Shown piece by piece: positions 37,145 through 44,905 of a stretch of DNA of 64,000 bases. Below the pieces are notes generated by a model, which had not been told where the DNA came from, ran no database searches, and saw only the letters and a program-made list of their open reading frames with translations. The position numbers and the translations under genes were made by a program. The stretch lies in assembly GCA_015058155.1 (NCBI GenBank), contig SVCW01000004.1:16984-80983 (forward strand), read 5' to 3'. Position 1 is the first letter of the stretch; every line of letters begins with the position of its first letter. The DNA is from Clostridiales bacterium (lineage in GTDB: Bacteria > Bacillota > Clostridia > Peptostreptococcales > Anaerovoracaceae).

Positions 37145-37792
37145 TTACATAACATCACCAAACTGAATTCCAAGGCTTTCAAAGTACCCGTTATCAAGTA
37201 TTTCGAATGCGATTGTATCAATATCTATTTCAGGTAACTTATTGTCCTCAAGATACTTTTCAACATTATATCTTACAATCATTCCTGGCACTTCATATTC
37301 TCTCGTAAGTATGTTCCAGTACTCATCTTCTGTCAAACCCATTGATTCGAAATAAATCTTTGCCAGTTCGTGACTCTCTTCACTACTTTCAACAATCGCT
37401 CTTCGATTTACAATTTCTGCAAGGATCTCTTCTTCAGTAGGCATTAGATTATTCTCTTTCGCAAATGAATAGCAGTACCCTTCTTTTATAATTAATTCAA
37501 AGGCATCTTCTTCAGGTGTTTCACTTTCGCTCGCTTCATATAAAGCAACTCGATAGTCAAAATACTGTTTTGTAAAAGGCTCACCTTCAACTATTATAAC
37601 AACACTATTGTTTTGAATTGATGTTCCACTACCATTACTACTTGAAAGTAAAGTTGTCGCAGATTCTTTCAACTCACTTGCAATTTCGCTGGCTTTATCT
37701 GCACCTGGTATTTCTTTTTCGAAGGCAAATCCAGCAACAGCTCCAGCTAACATCACTATCATCGCAATAATGACTATAGTCTTTTTCTTCAT
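37145..37792 (-). CDS. Membrane-anchored SurA-N-like protein
   Basis: A 215-residue protein with an N-terminal hydrophobic anchor (residues about 4-25). The rest is helical and acidic, and the stretch from VVIIVEGEPFTKQYFDYRVALYE to about residue 150 resembles the N-terminal chaperone part of SurA/PrsA-type foldases. No peptidyl-prolyl isomerase domain follows. It is the last gene of a run of secreted and membrane genes and may help them fold; that is inference. Confidence 0.6.
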   Translation of the reverse strand: MKKKTIVIIAMIVMLAGAVAGFAFEKEIPGADKASEIASELKESATTLLSSSNGSGTSIQNNSVVIIVEGEPFTKQYFDYRVALYEASESETPEEDAFELIIKEGYCYSFAKENNLMPTEEEILAEIVNRRAIVESSEESHELAKIYFESMGLTEDEYWNILTREYEVPGMIVRYNVEKYLEDNKLPEIDIDTIAFEILDNGYFESLGIQFGDVM

Positions 37793-37814
37793 ATTTCATC
37801 CTTCAAACAAGGCA

Positions 37815-38249
37815 CTATTCATTGCTCTTTGCTGATTTCATCAAATAAATCATAACAACTGTATTCATCGCAAACATATAACTAAAAGGGCTGTGATATG
37901 ACGCGAGTATATAGTAAATAATCTTGTTACTCTTCAAGTGAAGTAAATTCATCATCAACAACATGCACACATATACAACAATATGAGCAAAATGAACACC
38001 TAGGAACTTTCCCTTGTTACTTATGTTTATTTTTAGAGAACGCATCTCCATCGCATCGCAAAGTAACATAACGCATGCGAATATCCATACCATCATCCCC
38101 GAAACATAAATATTTGTTATTCCAATCCTTAAGAATGGCCAATATAATTTATCTATAATATAATTTATTTGTAGCGAGAGAAATGACAATATGTAAGGAA
38201 TTATAAGTATAGAAACCACAAATAAGTAGTTTGATATTTTTTTCTTCAT
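37815..38249 (-). CDS. Hypothetical membrane protein
   Basis: A 144-residue protein with four hydrophobic helices (about 8-28, 46-66, 85-105, 115-135) and short basic loops. No family is recognised. It lies between two genes of unknown function with spacers under 25 bases, so it is part of the island transcript. Confidence 0.65.
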   Translation of the reverse strand: MKKKISNYLFVVSILIIPYILSFLSLQINYIIDKLYWPFLRIGITNIYVSGMMVWIFACVMLLCDAMEMRSLKINISNKGKFLGVHFAHIVVYVCMLLMMNLLHLKSNKIIYYILASYHSPFSYMFAMNTVVMIYLMKSAKSNE

Positions 38250-38264
38250 TGATATGTTCCTTTA

Positions 38265-38741
38265 TTAAAATTCATTATTGTTGACTATCGACACTTCAAG
38301 TTCAAGTTGCCATGTCTCACTACCTCTAGTAATATCGGTAGTTGTTTTTGCTTGTACTGAGCATAGAACTGGATCATCAGGAACATATGTTGTAAAGCCC
38401 GTAGAATAGTTAAAGCTATTTGCCTGAGGGTATTTATATACAACCTGATTGGTTTCAAAAGAAGCGGTACAAGCATACATTACTTTCTTGTTCTTCAATT
38501 GAATTCCTGACTGTTGTATATCCCAATTCCCCGATACATTTTTCAACAAATATTGCCATCTTGTACCAGAGGCATTATATGCTCTTCTATCATAGTCAAC
38601 TTCCAAATAGGCATATACATTTTCAAATGCATCACTTGTATCATCTCCGATTGTTGTTTTGCTTTTTCCAAAATATGTAAAATAAACTACTTTAAATGTA
38701 ATTATATAGTCCCGAATTGGAAATAGCACTTTTCTACACAA
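38265..38741 (-). CDS. Hypothetical beta-rich protein, start missing or unusual
   Basis: An open frame of 158 codons from TTG at 38741. The part from about residue 28 onward is polar and beta-rich (YAYLEVDYDRRAYNASGTRWQYLL), as in the secreted proteins nearby, but no signal peptide and no ATG precede it. A TAG in the same frame at 38754-38756 limits extension. The gene may have lost its 5' end or use a non-ATG start without a good ribosome site. The function is unknown. Confidence 0.5.
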   Translation of the reverse strand: MCRKVLFPIRDYIITFKVVYFTYFGKSKTTIGDDTSDAFENVYAYLEVDYDRRAYNASGTRWQYLLKNVSGNWDIQQSGIQLKNKKVMYACTASFETNQVVYKYPQANSFNYSTGFTTYVPDDPVLCSVQAKTTTDITRGSETWQLELEVSIVNNNEF

Positions 38742-38790
38742 TACTATTTTTCTCTACGCATCATCACCCGCGATTGTTCGAGTTCTTTTC

Positions 38791-39654
38791 CTATTTCTGT
38801 GACAAAGCTATCAGGTAAAGAATCTCCAGATGCAACGGATAGAAAATGTATCCTACCCATTTCAGGTTAATTTTACTTTCTTTTTCCCTGTTATACAGGA
38901 GTATAAACGGCAGTGCAAACACCATCATCCATTGAGGATGTGCAAACACCCCTCTCTCAACAAATCTCGGATCCATGCCAAAAATATTATCAATAATGGC
39001 AAGTATGTGTTCGCAAAGCATCGTCATGTTATGGTAGTGGCAGAACATATCAAACTTCATAACAAGCTCTGTCGAGAATAGTGCAAACATCATAACCGAT
39101 ACCGTCACCATCACTATGCCCAGTTTCCTGTAGTCATTTCTAAAGAAATACATAAATACCCCGAGAATTATGTAAATTATCCCTCCTTCGAGAAGGAATA
39201 TCGAACAAGTCAATGTCGCTATCAACTTCAGGAACGTCTCTGGCTTACTAAAGTGAATAATCATTATCGCTAATATCGCAAACGTTATAAGTTGCCAGAT
39301 TATAAACAGTGCTAGCTTCAGTTTTGCGTATTTTTTCTTCCGAATGATTCCTTCTAACAATGTTATGACCACAATTATCAACAAAATCGTACGTACGAAA
39401 TTGTGATAATAATCGCCCATATAAATCATCACATTAATCCATTCCATTAACAATGTCAGCAAATACAGACGCCAAACATATTTTCTGACACTGCTAGTAT
39501 AATTAAGCCCGATTGTCACAGCACAAAAAATGAACAATGGCGCCGCAATTCTCCCAATCATCAGAAAGAACCTCGGAACATTATAACCAAAAGTATACAA
39601 ATGCGACATGAACATAGTCACCATCGCAATGCTCTTAATCATCGTCCCCGACAT
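38791..39654 (-). CDS. TraX-family membrane protein
   Basis: A 287-residue membrane protein with about eight helices. The opening IKSIAMVTMFMSHLYTFGYN, FFLMIGRIAAPLFIFC and the C-terminal WVGYIFYPLHLEILYLI are typical of TraX, an acyltransferase-like family first known from F-pilin acetylation. In Firmicutes it occurs alone, with unknown substrates. The start has AGGAGGAGGTG before it. It could modify the adjacent secreted proteins; no direct evidence. Confidence 0.85.
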   Translation of the reverse strand: MSGTMIKSIAMVTMFMSHLYTFGYNVPRFFLMIGRIAAPLFIFCAVTIGLNYTSSVRKYVWRLYLLTLLMEWINVMIYMGDYYHNFVRTILLIIVVITLLEGIIRKKKYAKLKLALFIIWQLITFAILAIMIIHFSKPETFLKLIATLTCSIFLLEGGIIYIILGVFMYFFRNDYRKLGIVMVTVSVMMFALFSTELVMKFDMFCHYHNMTMLCEHILAIIDNIFGMDPRFVERGVFAHPQWMMVFALPFILLYNREKESKINLKWVGYIFYPLHLEILYLIALSQK

Positions 39655-39681
39655 AAATCTACACCTCCTCCTAATAGCAAT

Positions 39682-39704
39682 TACGGAGAGACAAGCTCTC
39701 CGTA
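39682..39704 (-). terminator. Hairpin before the traX-like gene
   Basis: TACGGAGAG (39682-39690), loop ACAAG, CTCTCCGTA (39696-39704). The tail is AATTGCTATT, so termination may be partial. Confidence 0.5.
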
Positions 39705-39707
39705 GTA

Positions 39708-40214
39708 TTAGTTAATCCATCCACTAAAATTGCAAGGTGCGATAAACTTAATATAAATCTTTTCTGATTTAGTTAATCCCGAAACAGTTACATCTGTATT
39801 TACTAATCCTGTTGCTACAAATTCTTTAATAACTGTATCAGTAAGAAGAGGTCTGTTCTTGTATACTTCACATGTAAGCTCATCATTATATCCATTGTTG
39901 TTGTAAACACTAATAGCATATGACTTCTGTCCCAAGAACATATAGTCAGTATATAAGCTATTGTATGCTCCCTGACCGCTAAAGCTATACTTGCCATCAA
40001 GGTCGCAATCCCATAAGTCAGACACGCCTGGCTTGCTTGTTCCATACGTCCCAATGCCCGATGATTCTGTTAAATATGCCGGATTCTCTGAAACCCCTAC
40101 ATTCACCTCATCTGCATCGGCATATGCCATAAAAGTTGAACCTAATAAGCACACTCCTAAAAGTAATACTAATAATGCTTTTGCTATTCCATTTCTTGAA
40201 TTAATGTTTGACAT
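39708..40214 (-). CDS. Hypothetical secreted protein, 168 residues
   Basis: A Sec signal peptide (residues about 10-33, ending AYADA) precedes a polar, Gly/Asn/Tyr-rich domain of about 135 residues with three cysteines (WDCDL, LTCEV, APCNF). The C-terminal half has an alternating beta pattern. No family is recognised. It lies in the sigma-factor-led island; a short leader frame with a perfect ribosome site sits just upstream. Confidence 0.7.
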   Translation of the reverse strand: MSNINSRNGIAKALLVLLLGVCLLGSTFMAYADADEVNVGVSENPAYLTESSGIGTYGTSKPGVSDLWDCDLDGKYSFSGQGAYNSLYTDYMFLGQKSYAISVYNNNGYNDELTCEVYKNRPLLTDTVIKEFVATGLVNTDVTVSGLTKSEKIYIKFIAPCNFSGWIN

Positions 40215-40257
40215 TTTCTTTTCTCCTTCCGTTGTATAGTTGTAACATTTCAGTTGG

Positions 40258-40275
40258 TTAGTAACTACAGAACAT
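40258..40275 (-). other. Five-codon leader frame with near-perfect Shine-Dalgarno
   Basis: AGGAGGTGA, a perfect match to the 16S tail, lies 5 to 6 bases before ATG TTC TGT AGT TAC TAA. It precedes the secreted protein gene at 39708-40214, which has its own weaker site. It could be a standby or leader peptide site or a remnant of a lost gene start. Confidence 0.35.
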
Positions 40276-40365
40276 CGGACTCACCTCCTATCTAACAATT
40301 AGTTTTGTTTGCTAAAAGTAATATTGAAATGCATTAATCAGTGATGATCAACGTATTTATCCAAA

Positions 40366-41517
40366 TCATTCCATAATTATATTTACAGTCTCACCATGCC
40401 ACTGCTGATAAGCCTCTACTTCAACTTTTTCATCGGAAGCCCATGAACATCCAAATTCCCCACGTCGATATGATAATGTGTTATTACTGTTAAAAGTAGC
40501 TGTCGTGGAATTATTATATAAGTACGCAAGTTCAAATATTGCGTCTTTCAAATATAATCCTGAGGTTGCATCGTTTGATTCATCAACAATAGTACTCTGT
40601 TTATTAAAGCCAACACCACTTCCATTTGACGGAATCTGATTCCATGTTGTGTATCTGTTTTGGAAAAGAATATTATTAAAATTGTTGCCATCTAATATCT
40701 GGAAGTTTATATAATTACTATTATCAATCCATAACACGAAATACAACTTATCCCCTGGATCTACAGAAATCGTTCCTGTTCCCCAGTTTGTCCAGTAGCC
40801 CTGTACAAAAGCCTGCCACTTACCATCAAAGTACCCTATTCCTATGTCCTGATAATGATTATCGTAATAAATAGTGTAGAACATATATCCGGCTTCGCCC
40901 TGCTGAGCAGTAACGTTGCAATCTCCTGCATACAGAAAGGTTGTGGTTTTATTAAATCCAAGTGTTGACTTAACCTCGTATCCAATACCACCAGTTTCAT
41001 AGCTGCTTCTGCTACTTTTGGGCTCATTCGCAACTGTCATAACTGTTTCAACTCCAACATTAGACGTATTTATCGCATTATCTTCGTCAGTATGTGAAGG
41101 TGCATGGCTTGGTACAGTTACAGAATATGTCATTTCCGTTAGTTCTGCATTCCCAGTTTCCAAATTCACAGCAGCTAGAAATAGCGCCTTAGCCTGATCA
41201 TCCGAAAAGCCATAGGCCTCTACTTCCTGCATAGTTCTGTTTAAAACAGCCTTGATTTTTTCGTATGCTTCCGCTTCATTCGGACTAGCAACCCTGTACT
41301 TTTCAATTACTTCCTGTATAACATCTTTGCCGAGAATATTATTGAAATATGTCAAGCTTTCCGTTGTCTCTAAATCGATGTTCGGCGTAAGTTTTTGCTC
41401 AACATTCTGGATATTACTTTTCTCAGTTGCATCTTCAGCAAATGCAACGGTTGTACTTCCAAGTGTAGCTACTACTAACGCTACGCATAATACCTTCTTC
41501 AATACATTTTTCTTCAT
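40366..41517 (-). CDS. Hypothetical secreted protein, 383 residues
   Basis: A signal peptide (about residues 5-27, ending VAFA) is followed by a helical segment (about 45-120) and a long beta-rich, Asn/Tyr/Gly-rich region (about 170-383) with many aromatic residues (YFDGKWQAFVQGYWTNWGTGTISV), as in lectin-like or surface-adhesion domains. The family is not recognised. It follows the 137-residue secreted gene by 19 bases, in the transcript driven by the promoter at 41976-42010. Confidence 0.72.
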   Translation of the reverse strand: MKKNVLKKVLCVALVVATLGSTTVAFAEDATEKSNIQNVEQKLTPNIDLETTESLTYFNNILGKDVIQEVIEKYRVASPNEAEAYEKIKAVLNRTMQEVEAYGFSDDQAKALFLAAVNLETGNAELTEMTYSVTVPSHAPSHTDEDNAINTSNVGVETVMTVANEPKSSRSSYETGGIGYEVKSTLGFNKTTTFLYAGDCNVTAQQGEAGYMFYTIYYDNHYQDIGIGYFDGKWQAFVQGYWTNWGTGTISVDPGDKLYFVLWIDNSNYINFQILDGNNFNNILFQNRYTTWNQIPSNGSGVGFNKQSTIVDESNDATSGLYLKDAIFELAYLYNNSTTATFNSNNTLSYRRGEFGCSWASDEKVEVEAYQQWHGETVNIIME

Positions 41518-41536
41518 ATTATTCTCCCTTTGTCAG

Positions 41537-41950
41537 CTAATACACTACGTATCCGGATGATTTATTGATTGTTTCAATCAACGTTCCACTTTTATAGCAC
41601 TTAAATGTAGCCTTTGCATAGTATGATCCTTTGCTGTCGAGTTCTTCTGTAACTGTTTTCTTGAACTTCCCAGCTATGTCGTCATAATATGTGTTAAAGC
41701 TTCCTTTGTAGACAGAAGTGTTCCCCTTATAGAGTTCGATTGTTATGTTTACTCTGTCAAACACACTATCGCTTACTGGTATAAGATTAGCAGTCATCGT
41801 TGCATCGCCATTTGAAATGTTTAAATTAATAATGGCACTAGTAGTACCAATATAGAGCGGTTCCACTTCTTCATGCTCTGCAGCACATATCATGCTTGTA
41901 CTTAAAAGCATGATAAGAATCAATGATAAAACAAATATCCTTTTCTTCAT
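41537..41950 (-). CDS. Hypothetical secreted protein, 137 residues
   Basis: A signal peptide (MKKRIFVLSLILIMLLSTSMICA) precedes a small beta-sandwich-like domain (SAIINLNISNGDATMTANLIPV...SYYAKATFKCYKSGTLIETINKSSGYVVY). It is the first gene after the second ECF-type promoter and has AAAGGAGGA before the ATG. The family is unknown. It is the best candidate for a direct target of the sigma factor. Confidence 0.75.
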   Translation of the reverse strand: MKKRIFVLSLILIMLLSTSMICAAEHEEVEPLYIGTTSAIINLNISNGDATMTANLIPVSDSVFDRVNITIELYKGNTSVYKGSFNTYYDDIAGKFKKTVTEELDSKGSYYAKATFKCYKSGTLIETINKSSGYVVY

Positions 41951-41975
41951 ATAGAAATCCTCCTTTTGCTTTCTT

Positions 41976-42010
41976 ATACAATAAGACTGCGAAAAGAGGA
42001 TTTTGCAAAC
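41976..42010 (-). promoter_or_regulatory. ECF-type promoter of the secreted-protein genes
   Basis: On the minus strand GTTTGCAA (42010-42003), exactly 13 bases and CAGTCTTATTGTAT (41989-41976), 25 bases before the ATG at 41950. The same blocks with the same spacing occur before the sigma gene at 43351-43385, while spacer and flanks differ. Confidence 0.75.
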
Positions 42011-42027
42011 TCCCTTTTTAAAAAATT

Positions 42028-42723
42028 TTACTTATTTATTAATTTCATGCTTTCAGCAATCTGAATTGCCACTTCTTCATCAATACTACCTGATAAATGA
42101 ATCTGAAGAATTGATTCATCAGTTCTCCAAACTAATAATACCGAATCATATCTTTCGTCAACAAAGATAAACCCGTCATAATGGTTAATGTCTATACTCC
42201 TGTATTCAACACCGTCTGTATTAAAAGCCATCCCTGCATTTTCTGAATACTGTTCAATCCTGATAACGCAATCATCAAAATCAGAAATAAAGACTAGCAA
42301 AGTCACTCCTTCTTTTTCAGCGGCAACAAGACGGTACCCTTCAGGTAAGTAATCCGGATACCAGTAATCATCCCATCCGTCAAGCAATTCAGCCTCATTC
42401 TCATGAAGCAAATGTACCGAACCATCTTCTTCATGAGGCACGAACTTTAATACTTTTTCACGATATGCTTCTGATACGGTAAAAGCAAACATATTAAATA
42501 TTGATAGGCAAACAATTAGTAATGCCGCAACTCTTTTCAAGCTGTTTCTGTATTTGTTGCGCCGATCTTTTAATATCATTTCATTAATCATTGATTGTGT
42601 CTTACGATCGAGTTCCTCGGGCACTTCAAGTAAATTGTTCTCCATCTCATCTATTTCATTTTCAAACTCTAAGGCTATTTTCTTTGCCATAAGAGTCAAA
42701 ATTTCTTCTTCGCTATATTTCAT
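42028..42723 (-). CDS. Anti-sigma factor, DUF4367-like
   Basis: A 231-residue membrane protein. Residues 1-70 are charged and cytoplasmic, one membrane helix follows at about 73-90, and the outer part (about 115-231) resembles the DUF4367 domain (WYPDYLPEGYRLVAAEKEG, later DERYDSVLLVWRTDESILQIHL). The ATG at 42723 lies inside the last codons of the sigma gene, an 11-base overlap that ensures matched synthesis. It probably binds and holds the sigma factor at the membrane until a signal arrives. Confidence 0.82.
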   Translation of the reverse strand: MKYSEEEILTLMAKKIALEFENEIDEMENNLLEVPEELDRKTQSMINEMILKDRRNKYRNSLKRVAALLIVCLSIFNMFAFTVSEAYREKVLKFVPHEEDGSVHLLHENEAELLDGWDDYWYPDYLPEGYRLVAAEKEGVTLLVFISDFDDCVIRIEQYSENAGMAFNTDGVEYRSIDINHYDGFIFVDERYDSVLLVWRTDESILQIHLSGSIDEEVAIQIAESMKLINK

Positions 42724-43258
42724 CAACACTGTCCTCCGCAATAATGCTATTGATCTCATTCTTCAGCATTCTTCTAATCTTTGTCAGTCGCATTCTCACG
42801 AGTGAATCTGATATTCCAAGGAGTTCCGCAACGTCTGCACTTCTGTTGTTCTCGTAGTATGTAAAGTAAATCAAACTTTTTTCTTCTGGAGTCAACATAG
42901 CCATTGCCCTGTTCAGAGCTATATCTAGAATTTCTTCATGACTATCTTCGTTGCCGACAGCTACGGTATTAAGTTCTATTATTTTACCATACTCTTTTAT
43001 AGTCGTTTCGCTCTTCATAATACCTTTGTAATAGTCTGCAATGGTTGTTCTAACTATTTCTTTAAGGTAAGAATTTATATCTCTTATTCCAGGATTCTGT
43101 AGTTTCTTTCTATACTTGAAAATTCTTTCCCACACTATTTGACTGATATCATTGGCATCTTCGAGATTATTAATTTTACTATTAATCAATTTAAACACCG
43201 GTCGTTTCTTCTTCTCGTATAGTTCATTAAACCATTTATAGTCATTTAGCAAAGCCAT
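42713..43258 (-). CDS. ECF-type RNA polymerase sigma factor
   Basis: A 181-residue sigma-70 family protein. Region 2 is visible around DANDISQIVWERIFKYRKKL and region 4 at the C-terminus (MLTPEEKSLIYFTYYENNRSADVAELLGISDSLVRMRLTKIRRMLK). The ATG at 43258 follows a run of seven G residues that must serve as ribosome site. It is driven by an ECF-type promoter at 43351-43385 and overlaps the anti-sigma gene. Confidence 0.88.
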   Translation of the reverse strand: MALLNDYKWFNELYEKKKRPVFKLINSKINNLEDANDISQIVWERIFKYRKKLQNPGIRDINSYLKEIVRTTIADYYKGIMKSETTIKEYGKIIELNTVAVGNEDSHEEILDIALNRAMAMLTPEEKSLIYFTYYENNRSADVAELLGISDSLVRMRLTKIRRMLKNEINSIIAEDSVDEI

Positions 43259-43350
43259 CCAATGCCCCCCCAATTCAAATTTTTTACAATTCTTATTCTA
43301 AAATATCATTTTTGGTTGTACCAATCAAGGGTGAGTTCATAAGTATCTCC

Positions 43351-43385
43351 ATACAATAAGACTGTGCTTTTGCAAAATTGCAAAC
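43351..43385 (-). promoter_or_regulatory. ECF-type promoter of the sigma/anti-sigma operon
   Basis: On the minus strand GTTTGCAA (43385-43378), 13 bases and CAGTCTTATTGTAT (43364-43351), about 90 bases before the sigma start codon. It is the twin of the element at 41976-42010 and implies autoregulation. Confidence 0.75.
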
Positions 43386-43461
43386 GGCAAATCACATTTT
43401 TGCAATAATTATTATAAAAACAGCTTTTGTGACATGTTTCCAAAAAATTTTTAAATGTGTA

Positions 43462-43490
43462 TTGACAAATGCACTTTAGAGGTCTAAACT
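43462..43490 (+). promoter_or_regulatory. Promoter of the Phe-rich leader and ABC importer
   Basis: TTGACA (43462-43467), 17 bases and TAAACT (43485-43490). The leader RNA would start near 43497 and run about 330 bases to the substrate-binding protein gene. The stretch 43386-43461 holds nothing else recognisable. Confidence 0.65.
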
Positions 43491-43567
43491 GTTAACATGT
43501 TGTTGTAATAAACAATCAAAACGTTAATTATTTGTTTTTAATCATTAAATTAAGAAGGATTATCGAA

Positions 43568-43693
43568 ATGGCAGTTCTCTCAAACATGAAAAACAGAGTC
43601 TTTACATTCTTCTTTGAAGCTTGCAACTTTTTTGGAAGCTTCTTTTTCGTGTTTAGCTTTATGTTTAAGAGAAAATTTGTAAATGCCCTTTAG
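43568..43693 (+). CDS. Phe-rich leader peptide, 41 residues
   Basis: The ATG at 43568 is preceded by GAAGGA at an 8-base spacing, and the frame ends in TAG at 43691-43693. Thirteen of 41 codons are Phe (codons 12, 14-16, 21, 22, 25-27, 29, 31, 33 and 37). A hairpin GAAGCTT/AAGCTTC (43616-43622, 43636-43642) lies inside the Phe codons, and a strong terminator follows 38 bases after the stop. This is the layout of an amino-acid attenuator such as the enterobacterial pheA leader. A stand-alone Phe-rich membrane peptide is the alternative. Confidence 0.65.
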   Translation: MAVLSNMKNRVFTFFFEACNFFGSFFFVFSFMFKRKFVNAL

Positions 43694-43731
43694 GATATGA
43701 CTTAAGATTTTTTAACCAACATTGTCAGACT

Positions 43732-43767
43732 CGGCTGTATCCCAAGGGATGCAGCCGTTTTTATTTT
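43732..43767 (+). terminator. Attenuator terminator before the ABC importer genes
   Basis: CGGCTG-T-ATCCC (43732-43743), loop AA, GGGAT-G-CAGCCG (43746-43757) form a 12-pair stem with one wobble, followed by TTTTTATTTT. It lies between the leader peptide and the first structural gene. A weak competing pairing exists between GGATA (43693-43697) and TATCC (43738-43742). Confidence 0.8.
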
Positions 43768-43826
43768 GCCGGAACACCGGCCCAGACTAATTAATAATTT
43801 TTTTAAATATCAAAGGAGAAAAGAAA

Positions 43827-44810
43827 ATGAAAAAGATTATCGCAAGCATTTTAGTATTCGTAATGGTTCTCGGACTCGTAGCCTGTGGAGGCGGCGGAGA
43901 AGATACTGACACAGAAATGATCAATGTAGGTATCATCCAGCAGCTCCAGCACGGTTCACTCGACGAAGCAAGAGAAGGCTTCATCGCAGGACTTGCAGAA
44001 GCAGGTTATGAAGACGGCGTTAACATCGCTATCAACTACCAGAATGCTTCAAACGAAGTAGCAAACTGCCAGCAGATTTGCGAACTCTTCGCTAACAGCA
44101 ACATCGACATCGTACTCGCAATCGCTACAAATGCTGCTCAGGCTGCTGTAAACCAGTTCCAGGATGGAGACACTCCTGTACTCTTCACAGCTGTAACTGA
44201 TCCTGTATCAGCAGGTCTTGTTGATTCAAACGAAGCTCCTGGAAAGAACGTAACAGGAACATCAGACATGCCTGTAATCGCTGACCAGATTGCAGTAATC
44301 AAGGACGTACTCCCTGAAGCAAAGACTCTTGCAATCCTCTACACTTCAAGTGAATCAAACTCAGAAATCCAGGCAAACGAAGCTAAGGCTGCTGCTGAAG
44401 CTCTCGGAATGGAAGTAATCATTTCAACATCATCATCAACAAACGATATCCCACAGGTTATCTCATCAGTAGTAGGACAGGCTGACGCTATCTACATCCC
44501 TTCAGACAATGCATTCGCAGGAGCTATGGCAACTGTAAACGCATCAGCTGTTGAAAACCAGATTCCTGTATTCTGCGCTGTAGAAGCAATGATCGCTGAA
44601 GGCGGTATCGCAACAACTGCCATCGACTACTACGAACTCGGAAAGCAGACTGCTGCTCAGGCTGTAAGAATTATTGAAGGCGAAGCTGCATCAGAAATCG
44701 CTGTTGAAACTCAGAAGGACTGCGCACTCATCGTTAACGATACTTTCGCTAAGAGCGTAGGCGTAGAAATCCCTGCAGAAATTCTCGACAAGGCAGCAAC
44801 ACTTTACTAA
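43827..44810 (+). CDS. ABC importer substrate-binding lipoprotein (TrpX-like)
   Basis: A 327-residue lipoprotein. The signal peptide ends in a lipobox (LGLVAC, Cys at about residue 20) followed by a Gly-rich linker. The mature part has the ABC substrate-binding family pattern: MINVGIIQQLQHGSLDEAREGF, then NASNEVANCQQICELFANSNIDIVLAIATNAAQA and PVLFTAVTDPVSAGLV. KEGG calls this group a putative tryptophan/tyrosine transport binding protein. The Phe-rich leader upstream suggests that phenylalanine or several aromatic amino acids are carried; that is inference. Confidence 0.88.
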   Translation: MKKIIASILVFVMVLGLVACGGGGEDTDTEMINVGIIQQLQHGSLDEAREGFIAGLAEAGYEDGVNIAINYQNASNEVANCQQICELFANSNIDIVLAIATNAAQAAVNQFQDGDTPVLFTAVTDPVSAGLVDSNEAPGKNVTGTSDMPVIADQIAVIKDVLPEAKTLAILYTSSESNSEIQANEAKAAAEALGMEVIISTSSSTNDIPQVISSVVGQADAIYIPSDNAFAGAMATVNASAVENQIPVFCAVEAMIAEGGIATTAIDYYELGKQTAAQAVRIIEGEAASEIAVETQKDCALIVNDTFAKSVGVEIPAEILDKAATLY

Positions 44811-44842
44811 TCACAGATTAAGTAGTATCATATAAAACATGT

Positions 44843-44873
44843 GGCAGCGCAGGTCTTACGGCCCGCGCTTGCC
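44843..44873 (+). other. Intercistronic hairpin after the binding-protein gene
   Basis: GGCAGCGC (44843-44850) pairs with GCGCTTGCC (44865-44873) with one bulged base. Such hairpins after binding-protein genes often protect the upstream message so that more binding protein than permease is made. Confidence 0.45.
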
Positions 44874-44905
44874 CGTTACTATTCAGAAACTAGAGGTAAT
44901 TTATT

